A stretch of 64,000 nucleotides of DNA from Pempheris klunzingeri (GCF_042242105.1 NC_092033.1:6326908-6390907), one strand, 5' to 3'. Shown: positions 1 to 14,024, counted from the first letter of the stretch. Translations and numbers: made by a program. Notes: generated from the sequence alone by a model not told the origin.

Positions 1-1301
1 ACCAGCACCAGAAGTACATTCACGGATTCAACCAGGGAAACGCACAAAAAATGTAATCTGTGTATGTGTGCAAATATTCTAAAACATAGATGTACACTCA
101 CACAAAGTTGTTATCATGTCCCAGTCACTGTCAGGCCACATCAAAGGCCATTGCAGGCCTTCCCAGAGTGGCTCTCAGAGAATTCCTGAACGCAGCAAAA
201 CTGAACGGGGGTCAGTGCAAATCCTCCCCGTAGTCAAAACTTTTAGATAAGAACCTTTTAAATACAAGAAAGTTGAGACTTTAAAATCCCACCAAGCTAT
301 TTAAACTCTTCATGTTGTTTCAGTTATGTTTGTCTTTTAATTATGCTCACCTGCAAAATGTTAGCATTTGAGCACAGAACACAGCTACACTACTTTTGTT
401 TTTCCTCATTGTGACTGAGGGTGGATTTGAGAGTTTTATACTATCTTACGTTATAATTATTGCAAACATTAACTGCGGGTTTAATGTATTTTGATACACT
501 TCATAATAAACACATCAGAACTTAAATTGAGGACACTGAATGTAACAAGGCAAATCGAATTATATTGATTCACTTAAATCACGTCGGTACAGCTTATGTG
601 TTTAAAGAACAATTGTGACACTTATGTGCACAATAAGCTCATGTCTTGTCTCAGATGTTAAATTGCAATTTGCCTCACGTGTGTCAGTGGTGGATGATTT
701 CATTAGGCCTCAATAGAGAATTGCTGTCTCGATACTGTCTGTACAGTAAAAGCGAGATTTCACTAGAACCAAGCAGATTAATAGCCGGTCTAGTGTCAGT
801 CAGCTACATGGGTGCTATGTCTAATTCTGCTATTTGATGGTCAGCAGGGAAAATATTCTTCATGTCTGCTGTTACGGTCTTTCTGAGAGTGTGCTTATCC
901 ATGCGTGTGTTGCACATCATACACATCACGTTGTTTTGTATTCTTACAACTTTACCATTACCCACGTGTATATTTGTCTGCTTCTTGTTTATTTGATGTC
1001 CGCCGTGTGTACGCAGTCTATCAGATCTAGCCAAATTCCTGCCTGGCCATTTTTGGCTCATCTTGGGGCAAGCCACAAGTGCTCACCTTTGTTAGTCCCC
1101 CTGCATGGCATGTTTTAAACATCAGGGACTTCCTGTAAGAGTTGGCCTGCTTCTGAGACAACACTTCAAAGTGCAGCTCCCACATCTGAGGACTGTTTTA
1201 TCCTGCTAGAAAAGGAATGCATAATGGACACGGCACCACTGCACTTTTAATGATTCTCATATGAATTAAATATTACACCCATTTTAACTGGATTACACAT
1301 G

Positions 1302-1356
<55 letters not shown>

Positions 1357-4045
1357 CAGAGAGAGTGTGTGTGTGTGTGTGAGTGCTTGTTACCTTGATG
1401 AAATATTGAATTTATGAAAATGGTCTGCCTCCACAGTGGTGTAAAAATAATTAAAATTTATATGTAAAAGTAAAGATAAAGATAAAAAATGGTTTAGGCA
1501 TCCAATGGAGTTTCTCATTGTAAACAAACATGACTTTACTGATTTACCTCAACTTTTCTTAACAGAGATTTTAAAGGTATCTACTACTGTTGTTCATTTT
1601 TTGTTCCTTTGAAACCAATATTTATATCAACGTGAAGTTTTTATATGTATTGCTATTCTTGAGTATTGAGCGTGTTTGTGCTGGTAACACATACAATACA
1701 ATAAATATGGTATCTTTTAAGTAGTAAATGTTTAAAAAGAAAGCAAATGCAAAGTCCCTCAAACTGTATGGTAGGCTACTAGTAAGCTAAACATTCTTTA
1801 TCAGTTCTTTGGTATTTAGTTTCATTTCATGGCAACCAATCAGCCAGAGGGGGCAGAACCATGTTGGCATATTGTGTTACTGATTAGAAAACAAGTTCAT
1901 TTTTAGCAAGGTGTAGTTTAAGTTATTGACAGCTTTATTCATAAAACATAGTAATGTAAAGGTTATGAAGGAAAAAAAGTGATATGCATTAGTACACGTA
2001 TCCTAAAAAACATACTAAGGTACTTGTTACTGACTCATTTACTTCCACTGTTACAAATAACAAATATTATGCCACAACAGTTTCAGTCAACTGAGAGACT
2101 TCAGAAAGCTGAGAGAGAGAGAGGGAGGAGAAAGATGAGGAGGATGGAGTGCAGCCTGTCCTTACAGTCAGTGCAAAGGAGATGTAATTAGTCAAAATGG
2201 AATAATACAATTTTTGCAGCTAAATCAGTTAGAGCACTTTATTCTGTGTGAGCACTGAAAAGGAGCTTGTTCACCGGAACACCTGATAGTCTGTAGAACC
2301 TCTACACACATGCACTTAGAAATGGTCTGTCCTTATGTATAATCTTGGATGTATACAATTATAAAAACAATTCAGCAGGCACGTTTACATGAATAAGGCA
2401 AATATATGATATATGGTAAGTCAGCTTAGCCACCTAATTACAGTATGCTCGATCACATTCTGCTGTCCTCTTCCGTGCCCACAATATTTTTGGTGGGACA
2501 GCTTTAAAGCTGCGAGATTTTTGTCATCATAAATGTGTAAAGGTGCATGTAATTCTTTAACTTAAGTTAGAATATCAAATCACCAAATTTGCATTCATGG
2601 TGATACAGACAAGTAAACAAGCTAAGGTAAATGGGGCCTAGTCTTAACTCCAAGCCAGAGGAGCAAAGCTCCTGAACAACACAGAGCTGAGGATTGTGGG
2701 TAAACTGCTGTGTAGTGGTTGTGGTCCTGAAAGGGGCACTTCATCCTTGACCCTCACTGTCCAGCGAGCTAGAAAAGGATAGGCCAGTGCTTAGCGTTGC
2801 CTCTCCGAATGATGTCAGAAAGCTGTACTGTAGACAACTTTAATCTCTTGCTTTGGCAGACAGTGAAAAGAATCCCCGGTGGGCTCCAACTATAACTACG
2901 AAGATGAAGTCTTATTAAAATTATGCACATGATTGATTGCGAGACAGCCCCACCTCACCAAAGTAAAGCGCTTTCAAGCCTGGGCAACAGTCTAAAGACA
3001 AAATGCTCAGTACGATCAGAAAGAAAACCACTTTAAACTCTCAAAAGGAGCTCATGACCTTTGACTCTATGTACTTTACCAATTTCATGTGTTAACAACA
3101 AAGCCCCTTTAAAAAGAATGCATGCCAAATGCAGTCTAAATACCCTTAGTGTTCACACCAGCTGAATGATGTGAGGGTTACACATGCAAAGCAGCTTTTA
3201 CGGATCTATTTTCTTGCACTAATTCAATCTATTTTGTAGTCATTCATGTACAGAATATAATATGATATAGGTGTAATGTCAAAAAATGTGCTCGCATAAA
3301 ACCGTTCTCTTACGTAATCTGATCTTCTATATTTGTAGCTAACTGCAACGATGGGATAATTTTATTAGATCAGAATAGAGTGCAATTTCCTTTGTTTCGA
3401 ATGTTTCCTAAAAATTTCTGTCTAGATCACAGACATTAATAAATCCATCTTGACAGTGAAAAGAAGAAGACGAGATCAAAGGAGTTAAAAAAAGAAGAAC
3501 AGGTCACAGGCCAGTTTGCGTAGCATGAAAGGACAGGAAATACCACTATGGCATGAAATATATTAAAATTCTGAAAAAAGTAAGCAAAAGGTTTAAATGC
3601 TGATCTTGTTAATCACCAGCACCATAAAACTCAGAATGCTAAAAAATAAGAAATGTGATGTAAGGCCAAGAAGACCGTAAATCCAGCTAATGCATGGTTC
3701 CACTGTTTTAACTCTTTGTCCCATTTGCAAACATTTAGAAGAGTAAATGTTTCAAGTCAGTAAAATACCTGTGTTACACTGTTTGAGCTATTTAGTCTTA
3801 TTATGGTTATTTCTCTAACATTCAGAGCAATTAAGGCCTATGCAGTCAAAAACCGTGAGTCCAACTGCTCTTTCACGAAACATTCCTCTGATGATGATGT
3901 AAAAAGGACTGATAAAGCTGCTTTCATCTTTTACCTGTGTCCCCATAGTACTAGTCTATAGTACTAGTAATAGTCTGTGTTATTACTTAATAACTAATGT
4001 ACATAATGTACTAAAAAAAGTTATTTTCATAAAATAATTTCACTT
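1..4045. other. Gene-free stretch, AT-rich
   Basis: I see no convincing exon here. Open frames are short and lack paired splice signals or recognisable motifs. The only distinct element is the GT/GA microsatellite listed separately. A small palindrome around the repeated motif ACTAGTCTATAGTACTAGT lies near 3,950-3,970. The sequence reads as ordinary teleost intergenic or intronic DNA. Confidence 0.6.
1306..1381. repeat. Compound GT/GA microsatellite
   Basis: About 42 bases of uninterrupted TG dinucleotides are followed by a GAGAGA/CAGAGA stretch and a second GT run. No gene is associated with it. Confidence 0.95.
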
Positions 4046-4049
4046 TGTT

Positions 4050-5275
4050 GTCCAGACTGAAGCCGAGGACGTTGACGTGAATTAGTGGTCAAGATAGACT
4101 CAATAAAAGAGAGGACGTGGCCAAAAATACCCAATAATGTAATATTGTCTGGGATAAGAGAGATTCTCAAAGAAAAAAACAGGGAATTAATCAACCCAAA
4201 AACAAGATGATTTAGTCCGGGGTAACCTGTTAGAGACTGCTGACGTTAGGCTCTAGTACCGTGAATCAATATAAATTTATTAGATAACATGGTGTAACAA
4301 ATAAGTGGATCATTGCTGACGTCTGAATACATCAGAAATAACACACTGCAAGCTTACCGGCACATCACAGTTTAAATGTTTTGGATGATGCTGTTTCTTT
4401 TTCCAACATGCATATTCATTGTCAGTTTGTATTTCCCTTCTGTTGTGCAGTCGGGGTCGTCACCACGTCAAAACACTCCTCCTGACACATTTTCTTAGAC
4501 TTTTAGAATAACTAAAGGTGGATCTGAAATCATTCACTTCACTGCTCACTAAACATTATGTACAAAATACTATGTAAAGTACCATTAAGTATAATAGTCC
4601 TCTGCTGGCAATTTCAGTCACTTTAGTCATTCCTTTCATCTGTGGAAGTGGTTTAATTGTTCCTTTTTGCCCTTTTTGGAACAGATAAAGGTGGTTTGCT
4701 CTCAGTTGGTAATTGTTAATTGTTCACTTAATTACAATGCATTGTGGGTTAAGCTGAGTCTGCTATCTATTTCAACCATTTGTCCATTTCTTAAAGCTAA
4801 CTGTTTCTGCTTGACTTTTAATAGTCAGTGACCTAAGAGTGCATGTGTTCTTTAAAACTGTGTTCTGCTGAATTCAAAAGATTCAACAGAACACAGCTGA
4901 ATAGAGTGAAGATCAAAATCTGAAATATTTCAGTGCAGCGTTTGTGTGGTGCGATATTGATCATTTCTGGTGCAACTTGTTACTAGATGATATATACTAC
5001 TAGTAAATATGATCTGAAGGTACTGTCCAGAATGAAGCGAATGAAGACCATGGCAAGAAGTAATGATGATGGCAGACTCACTAAAAGAGTTTCATTAGAA
5101 ACAGATTGATTACCCCCACCACGACACCCCTTCCCTTAACTTGATTGTGGGACATACAATAATGCAAGAGCTGTTTAATGAGAGCAGAGTAACAAATCAA
5201 CTTTGACCTTACCTGAACAAATAATCTATGTTTACATGCTGTGGATAAAAAGCTGTTTGTTAGCTCTGTTCGGAT
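4050..5275. repeat. Unit 1 of a diverged tandem duplication
   Basis: This segment matches 5,405-6,535 in the same order and orientation. Shared blocks include GACTGAAG.GAGGAC at 4,055 and 5,409, TATTAG.TAACATG.TGTAACAA at 4,279 and 5,589, and CCCTTAACTTGATTGTGGGA at 5,133 and 6,391. The offset shrinks from about 1,354 to 1,258 bases, so one copy has accumulated deletions. A further partial copy of the unit's first block appears inside this unit at about 5,025-5,095. No coding potential was seen, and the family is not recognised. Confidence 0.8.
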
Positions 5276-5404
5276 ACGAGGCTGGAAGTTTCCATCTCAC
5301 ACATACGGGACCATGATTGGCTTCCAAACAAGGTCCAATGTCACAAAATCCTCTTGAATGTAAGGATGTTAAACTGAGATTTAAGGTGAGCACAGAGACG
5401 CCTG

Positions 5405-6535
5405 GCCTGACTGAAGCGGAGGACATGGCAAGAATTAGTGGTCAAGACAGACTCAGTAACAGAGATGAAGTAGCCAAAAATATCCACTAATGTAATATTG
5501 TCAGGGAGAAGAAAGATTCTCAAAAGGGGGGAGGGGCAACAAAACCTATTAGAGACTGCTCAAGTTAGGCCATAAGTCAATATAAATATATTAGCTAACA
5601 TGATGTAACAAGTAAGTAGATTATTGTTGACGTCTGAGGATATCTGAAATAATACAGTGGAAAAGTGATCTACCAGAAATTCATAGTCACATTGTATTGA
5701 ATGATCCAATGAATGAGAATTGAATCTGGCATAGTTCTATTGTGTTTTACACTAAAAGAAGCTTTAATCATCTATTAACAGAGACAAGTCAACAGTACCT
5801 GGAGTGTTTCCCCTCATTTCTGATGTTTTAAGTTGTTGCACTGTTCCTTTTTACCACGAAGGTAGTTGGTCTCAACTGTTTATCCTTATGCTAACCTTTA
5901 ATCCATTCCTTGTAGCTAACTGTTCAGACTTCTGTGTTTGCTTCCTGAATAGTCACTCATGCACTCGCAACCACAACATGTAGGGTTCAGTTTCCTTTTT
6001 TTTTTTTAAATGAACTGAGCTGCTGCACAGCCAGCGGTGAATCGTGGGAATCACAACACTACAGTTTAGCCTCAGTGTACAGTGGATAGTGAATCTGAGA
6101 CATGAAGAGTGAGTTGTTGAGTGAGTGTGTTCTTTAGAACTTACTTATCTCTGCACCAATCTTGAGAGAGAGTTGTTTTTGATTTAAACTCAAGTAATAG
6201 AATAGAGTGAAGATCAAAATCAGAAATATTTCAGTGCAGCTCCACTGACCTTTGAAGCTTAACATGGGATCAAAAAGAGGATGCTACTCTCTAACCAATG
6301 TAAAGTGCATTTGTGGGCTAAATTTGCAAGCCACTGTTCAAAAGCTTTTGGTGGAAATGTATTGATCCCCCCCCTCCCCCCCAAACCCCACCCTTAACTT
6401 GATTGTGGGAAATTAAATAATGCAATAGCTTTTTAATGAGAACTAAGCAGAAAATCAAATCAACTCTGACCTTGCCAGCAATAATAATGTATGGTTTGTG
6501 CTGTGGACAAAGAGATGTTTGTTTGCTCCGCTCGG
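5405..6535. repeat. Unit 2 of a diverged tandem duplication
   Basis: This is the second copy of the block described at 4,050-5,275. It carries the same block order, including a GTGAAGATCAAAATC.GAAATATTTCAGTGCAG block near 6,200 that matches one near 4,900. It contains a poly-C run around 6,366-6,382. Substitutions and indels are numerous, so the duplication is not recent. Confidence 0.8.
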
Positions 6536-6786
6536 CTATCTTTGTGCCCCTGCCGTTTGAACGAGGGAGCTTGTGTGACGAAGGGAGGTAGTGCTCCTCT
6601 TCTCTTCACAGCAAAGCATGAGAGGAAGACCCAAGACTGGAAGTGAGACGTTAGGGCCAGAAGAGCTCAGGCTCTCTCTGATCAGCTTTTATACTGATCT
6701 GCAGCCAGATCATGTTGCTGTGACATCATTCTTATCTATTTGCGTGAATCTCTCTCTCAGGCAATATTATGATGATTTGTAATAAT

Positions 6787-6994
6787 GTTGTTGTCCTTTT
6801 TCTGGCTGCTCCCTTCCGGGGTCGCCACAGCGGATGATCCGCTTGTAGATTTTGGCATTAGTTTTTTACACCGGATGCCCTTCCTGACGCAACCCTCGCC
6901 CATTTTTGGTAGCCGGGACTGGGAGGGAGTAGAACCCAGGTTCCCCAGGCCAATGGCATGCGCAATTATCCACTGCGCTACCGGCCAGACAACA
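6787..6994 (-). mobile_element. tRNA-derived SINE, complete insertion
   Basis: Read on the minus strand, the head starts GGCCGGTAGCGCAGTGGATAA, which resembles a tRNA A box. It is followed by a B-box-like GGTTCTACTCC about 40 bases on. The tail includes GGAAGGGCATCCGGTG and GCTGTGGCGACCCC, which I recognise from abundant teleost SINE-type repeats. The element is flanked by a perfect 15-bp direct repeat, ATGATTTGTAATAAT, at 6,772-6,786 and 6,995-7,009. That is the expected target-site duplication of LINE-driven retroposition. The element does not encode protein, so any short open frame through it is incidental. Confidence 0.9.
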
Positions 6995-7009
6995 ATGATT
7001 TGTAATAAT

Positions 7010-10000
7010 AATTTTCCCAAATTTTAACACCAAATGGATGGCTAATGCATATTCTCTAGTTCTCTAAATTCAAAGAGCAACTTGCAGCCATTTACTGAGA
7101 ACATGGTGAAAAAGTAAACTTGCATATAAACTCTGTGACAATGCATCTTCGTGCCCAAATCAGCGTAGTATCGAGCACATGAATCTTCTTTTTTTTTTTC
7201 TTTTTTGTTAATAGAATCAATATCAATTTTTCTTCAAAATGTATTTTCCGGTTCCTTTATTGGATCATGTTACTCTGCCAGCCGCCCTCTCTCATCACTC
7301 CAATTGCTAGTCTCTGGTAAATTGAGTAATTAGCTTTGCCTGAGTTCAATTTATTTTCTCCATCATTTAGTCACTGCCAGTTCCAAGTGTGTTACTGCCA
7401 GTTTCTGCCACTGCCAATGCCTCCTACCATGTGCCTTCTCCGATACACATGCCAGCCACTTCTTTTCACAAAGTATGATTCACAAAGTATGATTCAACAA
7501 AACTAAGCAGCTGCACCAACCAAGTCAGAACTGGTCCCTCACAAGCTTTATACTTCAGACTTGAATACAAGCTTTATACTTCAGACTTGGATAAAGCGTC
7601 TACACGTTCTTACAACTCCATCTGTTTTCTTTCCATCTTTGAATTTAATTTTTTTTCCAGGACAATGCACATTGATTAAAATCACTGTCATTGTGATAGT
7701 GTTAGCCAAAAGGCTAATTTTCAACTGTTTTCCCTTGGCCAGAAGTTGAGTAAGCCATAAAAATAAAAAAAACACACAAGTAAAATAAGGATAAGACATG
7801 AAATTGTATATCTGATCGTAAGAGTGAAAACCTCTGTGTAAATCAACCAACAGCCCCTTCTCATCCTAACCTTAACTAAGTGTTTTCATTACCAAAACCT
7901 AACAACACAGAGGATGACAGCCCAGAATACCAAGGAAAAACGGCCACATTGGATGATTAAACTTTATTATGACCTGGTGTAGAAATCCTGCGCTTCGAGT
8001 GCTCCTCCATGCACCCCCATCTCCTCCCTCAGTGTCAGGAAAATGACCATAATCCTTTTAACAGTCAGTTGACATGCCATTCACGCATCTCTTTTAAAAA
8101 TCCACTGCAGACGTGATTTAAAACATAAAAATACTCAGCTTTGAATAATTATTTGTGTCTGATTTATTTTTTCCTGAAAAAACTACCACTCCGTATCCCT
8201 CATTGAAAAATTCAGAACATATGAAAATGCAACTGCTGGTCACATGACGTCTCCTGCTTCACTGAAGAGTCCACTCTCACGAACACTGGAGGTTTCAGGG
8301 TATCCATCTCACACTTGTGTGATTTAAGCTGAGCACAGAGAAACTTTTTTACCCCTTCAGCAGATGAATGTGAAAACAGCCTTCTAATATCAAACTCTGC
8401 ACAGATCATTCTGCACAGAGAAGGTCAAACATCCAAGAGAAGTTTTTTTTTTTTACTTAAATATGCTCATTTAAATTCACCAAATTACAATTTAGAAAAG
8501 GTTTTTATTTTTAAATCTTTGCAGAGCAGATGTTTTTTGACTGAGTCTCTCTGAATGCAGCTCACTCTCCTCTGCTCCCACCAGTGTCAATGTTCAAGCA
8601 TGCGTTGCATTTATCCTACTTATGTGTTGATAATGCATGCATGAACTACAACAAATGTGGCTTTACTGGGTTTTTTTTTTCCTGCTGTCTGTGAAGTCTT
8701 CACAATGACAGATCTCATCAGTGAACTAAAAATTACCATGAAACTTAGTTGTAATTCTGTAATTAAAAATCATGTCTGATCACTTTCATCTCGGTATATC
8801 TTAGCAACACGATTCAAGCTGTGCACATAGAAATGTGCTCAATCTGAAACAGTGCAAATGCATTAAGGATTAAAGGACCTCGTTCATGGTTGTGCATGTT
8901 TTAGCCCATTTATGGACCCTTCATAAATACACACTGTATATACTTTACATTACATTTTCTGAAGCATACCAAAGGTGTTTAGATTGATTTCCCACCTTCT
9001 AAACAGTCATTGGTCTCATTTCATTTCTGCATCTACCTACATTATCCGTCTATTGACATTAAATTATGCTATCTTTATGGAGTAATGTGTTTGTGAGCAG
9101 AAACTGTTTTAATATATTCATGACAATATTAATTAATGCAAAAAACATATTTTTCTTGTGTTTTCTTATGCTCTAAGGACAAGCAATATAGTGTTATATG
9201 ATGGAGGGATGGGTGGAAGGATGGAGGGATATTGCAGCTTTTGATTGTAATTTACTGAAATCTTGGACCTCAGAGTGCCCTTGAACTCACCACCAAGAAT
9301 TTTCAAAATACAGCCAGTCCATTCACTTATCTGCAGTACAACATGAAGTAACTTGATGCCTCTGAAGTAACTACTGATGTGTATTGAAACCATTGGCTAC
9401 ATGAAATCAGCGTTTTTTCGTCCTCTGAACCATTCACAGGTCATGAGTGCATTTTCTGCTTAGGAAAGACTTAAAGCAAGTCCCACCAAAGCAAATGATC
9501 TTGATTTATCTTTCCACTGTTTTCCCTTTTCTTTCCTTTGCTCTCTCTCTCCCTCTATCCTCATCTCACTCCCTCATACCTCTTCATCTATATCAGGCTC
9601 TCTCTCTCTCTCCATCTCTGGTTATGTTAATGATCTGATGTGCAGGCAGAGAAGGCACCTGTGCGAGGCTAACGTGAGATGACACCAATCGTTTCATCAC
9701 AATGGGGAGCCCCGGAGACCAAAAGGCTCACTTAAAAGGCGTATTTCAGAGTATTAATTGCTTGACATGGCTCACCCAGGTATGGGAACCCTTTCCTATG
9801 GCAATTAAAGGACTAGTAGAGAGAAAGAATTGTGCTGCGGTCGGCCAAGGGGATGGCTGAAATATTTCAGAGGGTGTAACAGGCTGCAAGGTATTTCTCT
9901 CAAAATCACGTGTCCGTGAGCAGACAAAGTTACGGTGATTGAGTTAGCCGCCACCCCCACCCCTCGCCCTTTCATGGTGTGTCTGGTTCTGTGCGTGAGT

Positions 10001-13000
10001 GGGAGTAAGTTCACATGACATGGGGTTTCTGCCAGGACCTGGAGTTTTGTTATCACACAACTCAGGTAGCCTGTAGTATGATACCAGGTAGTGGCATTAA
10101 ATGGGTTAACTGTGAATGCATAACACAATCTGAATACATAAATTCATGTGTGCTGTTATAAAAGCAAAATATTGCTGAATTTTCTACTGTGTGCATCATT
10201 AAAATTTAATGTTTGTACTTTTAATGCTCTCACAGCCTTTTCATGAATCTGTTTTGTTTTTATCTAACAGAGTATTTTATGTTTTTCCATAAATTTAGGG
10301 AATTCCACAAATCATCACTGTTCTGTGAAAAAAAGCATCTCCTAAAGCCCTGTTGTCTGCTGTGTGGCACTGCATTTTTAAGGTAATCCAATGGGTTTTT
10401 AAATGGTTTATGTCACATACAAAATTAGAAATTTCACAGCCCATAATCACCAAATTTGGAGATAAGTGGTTTTTCATGGACAAAACGCCATCTGACATAC
10501 ACATAATGTTTATAATGATACATAGAATCGCATTTCATTTTAAAAGTTAAAACAATTTTGAAACTGTATCACATTAGTAGAATTATTACTACAAGAGAAC
10601 TTAATTTCCAAGAGCACGTACCCATACAGAGAGTTGGCGAATGCTCTAATAACTACACTAATTTTCTCTCTGTTCCTTACGTCATCAGTCGTGGTGCCGC
10701 CGCTACTTTTTATAATCTAGCTGTATTTCTGTCAGACTTGTGGGAGAGTGATGTGCTTTGATTCTGTTTGTTTTATAGCTATCAAGGACCCTCTTTATCT
10801 AAAGCATACAAACAGGCACATGACACAAACATGTTGGAAATTTGATTTGAAGTCACAGAAATACAGTTGAAGGTCTGTATATTTAAATTATTATGTTTGA
10901 AAATGATTTGATTATGCTGCATTTTATGGGGTAACCATTGCTGTCTTGCTGTGAGCATTCAAATTATTTAGCAATTTTCATAGTATGCTGCAATATTATC
11001 ATTTTAGCAACTCTGAGACCTTAGTACATTCAGTGCATTCAGTATCACATCAGCAGACAATAAGACTCAGTTTACCTCTGAGAGCGTTATGGCAGCAGTA
11101 GGTGTGTCAGTTTCACTTACCTGTCCGTACCAGTTATATTCCAGCATCGTGACGACACTTGTAGCGTTCACAAACACCCGTGATGAAAAACTATACTTGT
11201 TACTTCTTACACAATTAAAAAAAAAAATCTTGACAATCGCGGCCTGCTGCTCTCTTCTCTACCCAACTCTACAACTCTTAGTTTTCCCTGTGTGGAATTG
11301 ATGTCGTCAGGACTTTGGGGGGCCAGGCGAAAGCTAAGCCATTACACACATTTTTGTACACATGCACTAGCAAGCATACACACACTCACTCACACACACC
11401 CCTGACTCTCCTGTTGAATTTTGGCACTCCCAGGGCTTACGACCTGTTGATAATGAACCTGAACCCATTATTTTGAGTCAATGAATTGAAAGAAATAGGG
11501 CAAAGAATGAAAGCCACAGGGCCAATTAACGGCATTCTTTGATGTATTACCCTCGCTCGCCACTCAACCAGACCGCTCTGCGCCTTTTGTCTTTATCCCC
11601 TCTGTTATTCATTAATTATTCTGAGCGGGGTCAGAGTTCGTGTGGCTAATTGTGCAGACAGTCTCTCTTTGAGGATGGCAAAAGATTCGCCCAACACTGA
11701 CACTCCCCCTGACTGTGCCCAGCCACCTTGAATTATGCCAATTATTCCAATTCTTTGATTTTTTTTCCTCCCACTCTGTGTTCTATCATTGTACTAAGCT
11801 GCGTCTCTTTTTTCCCCTCCCTCCTGACTTTTCATAGCTTAGTCTCCATCATTGGAATCTCTCTCTCACACACGCACACTCACACACTCAGGCAAATACA
11901 TAGTATTTTGCGAGGATCTTTGACATATGGGGTGAACTCAGGACAGTTAAGGTCGTCTCAGGCTAAACTCCAGCTGATTATAACTTACAGACATCAGGCC
12001 ACTTCTTTACATTGTAATTTACCATTTCACTCAACATTTGTACACTTTTACCTACGAACGAAATTTTATAACGATGCTACTAAAACCATTAAGAATAAAT
12101 AACCATGTATTGTACTGTACTTCATTGCACTGCGCTTTGATCCGCCAGTTTTCTAGCCCTTGTCTAGAGCCTTCCTCGACCGATCGAGATGAACGTGTGC
12201 ACTATTTCTGTGAGCTGACAGGGATGGAAAGAGTAATTTACTGAAGTTAAAAATAAAAATGTACTTATAAAAAGTACTCACAATGTTATATGATAGAACT
12301 ATTAAATTAAGGCACACCTTTAGGCTAAGTCCTTTAACATATCAGTGTATCAACAGGCCTTCCATGATTGTGAACCACACCACAGAGCACTTGTGTCCAA
12401 ACCACCAATAAGTTTCTTTTCTGTAGATGCATATTTGTAGCTGGTGCAGACAACTTATTGTCAATTAGAAACATACAACCACCTTTTCAGTGCAGCCTCT
12501 CAAGAATTAAACAAAAAAGACAAAAAAACTCAGAGAAATACACTAAGCTGATCAACAACAAATAAAGAGAGCTACATTGGGACGGGTGCAGCAACATTAG
12601 GCCACAGAAATTAAATAACTGCCATTTAAATCACCAAGGCATCCTACCCAGATGATGTATAGACAATATAAACCACAGTTTTTACATCAATATTGCTGCC
12701 ATATTGGACCGGGCTTGTAAATACATACGAGCTGCGTTTCTTTCCGGATAAAGTAACAGTGAACACTTTACATTTCTCAAATGATTCTTCATGGAGGACG
12801 GGAAAAAACTTTTGAAATGTAAATGTCATGGTGCTTTATATCTGGAAAAACCATCAGCTCCCCCGTTTACTTGTATGTGTTTACAGGCCAGTCTTGCCTG
12901 ATCCAATATGGTGGCAACGCCGACGTACGACGCAGCAGCCAATGCAGCGTCTATGGTTGTACTCACCTGTATCAACAACATTCACACAAGTTTGTATAAC

Positions 13001-14024
13001 ACAAAGTCCTCAGCTACCTGCCCTACTTCTCATTGTTAAAGCATTACCAGTCCACTCAACCTCACGGTCCCCCTGCACTCCTCAACACTGTTAATCATTG
13101 TGAGATGCTCTGTAGTCACAAAGACCTTGTACAACCCACCGAAGGTTAAGTTCTAAACTCAACATCACTGAAGTCACTTGAGGGATCAATGGTGACCATG
13201 TTAGCATTTAGTATTTAACCAGACCCAGCTTTTAGGTCACACACCTTCGTGGGTCTGTGTGATTTGGGTCACTTAGCCTGCTCGCCAGGTGCTGCATTAA
13301 GCCAATGATTGATTAAGGTAGATGCAAGCATTTTTACCTAGGCACAATCCAAGGTACAATAATGCCAACAATACCCCATTATGACGTCATCTTTAATCTT
13401 ATTGCATTATTGTGCACTTTTGTACTGTTCACAAACCGTTAGGCCTGTCCCAGGTGCAACTCCATGACATTTGATCTCTGAAGGTACACAGTCAACATGT
13501 GGAGTAGTACGAGTAAAATTACAGATTGTTAGTATACAAAAAACAACTTTGTTACTGTAATGAGTGTAAATGTAATTAGTTACTTCCACACTTGTGAATT
13601 GGCAATTTCATTTAGTTCTGCTATGTCATGTAAATTTGGAAAAATTTAATTTCATAAAAAATATATAAAAAAGAAAAAAAATATATTTTTTTTAATTATT
13701 AGTAATTATACTATTTTGCTAATCACAGCTAAGGTAGTAATAGTTTAAGTAACTTTTTGGTTTGGTTTGGTTTATTAAAAAACTGGCCCTCAAACTGAAT
13801 GAAGTCTTGTTTCCAAAGTTCCCATAACTTGTGCCTCTGAATCTTTCACAGTCTGAGCCACTTTTAACGGGCCATTGGAAACGCATTACTTAGTTTAGGA
13901 TGAAGATGAGCAACTGTGAGTTGTACCACTATTTTCTACATTTTTACAAAATATCTTGCACTAATCTTTAATATGGGAATAGATGCGGGATATACAACAT
14001 ATGGCCTTTTGATTTAGCTTATAC
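7010..14024. other. Gene-free stretch
   Basis: No gene is supported. The stretch contains two short direct duplications (7,467-7,494 and 7,541-7,592) and pyrimidine-rich tracts near 9,540-9,615. Non-repetitive blocks at about 9,650-9,800 and 11,400-11,720 could be conserved regulatory DNA (see findings). Remaining open frames are short and lack splice context. Confidence 0.55.
7541..7592. repeat. 26-bp tandem duplication
   Basis: Two adjacent 26-base copies beginning ACAAGCTTTATACTTCAGAC differ at one position (ACTTGAAT versus ACTTGGAT). A separate 14-base duplication, CACAAAGTATGATT x2, lies 47 bases upstream at 7,467-7,494. Confidence 0.9.

Noticed and set aside
6785-7027. 80-codon plus-strand frame
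   Set aside because: It lies almost entirely inside the SINE, which is non-coding.
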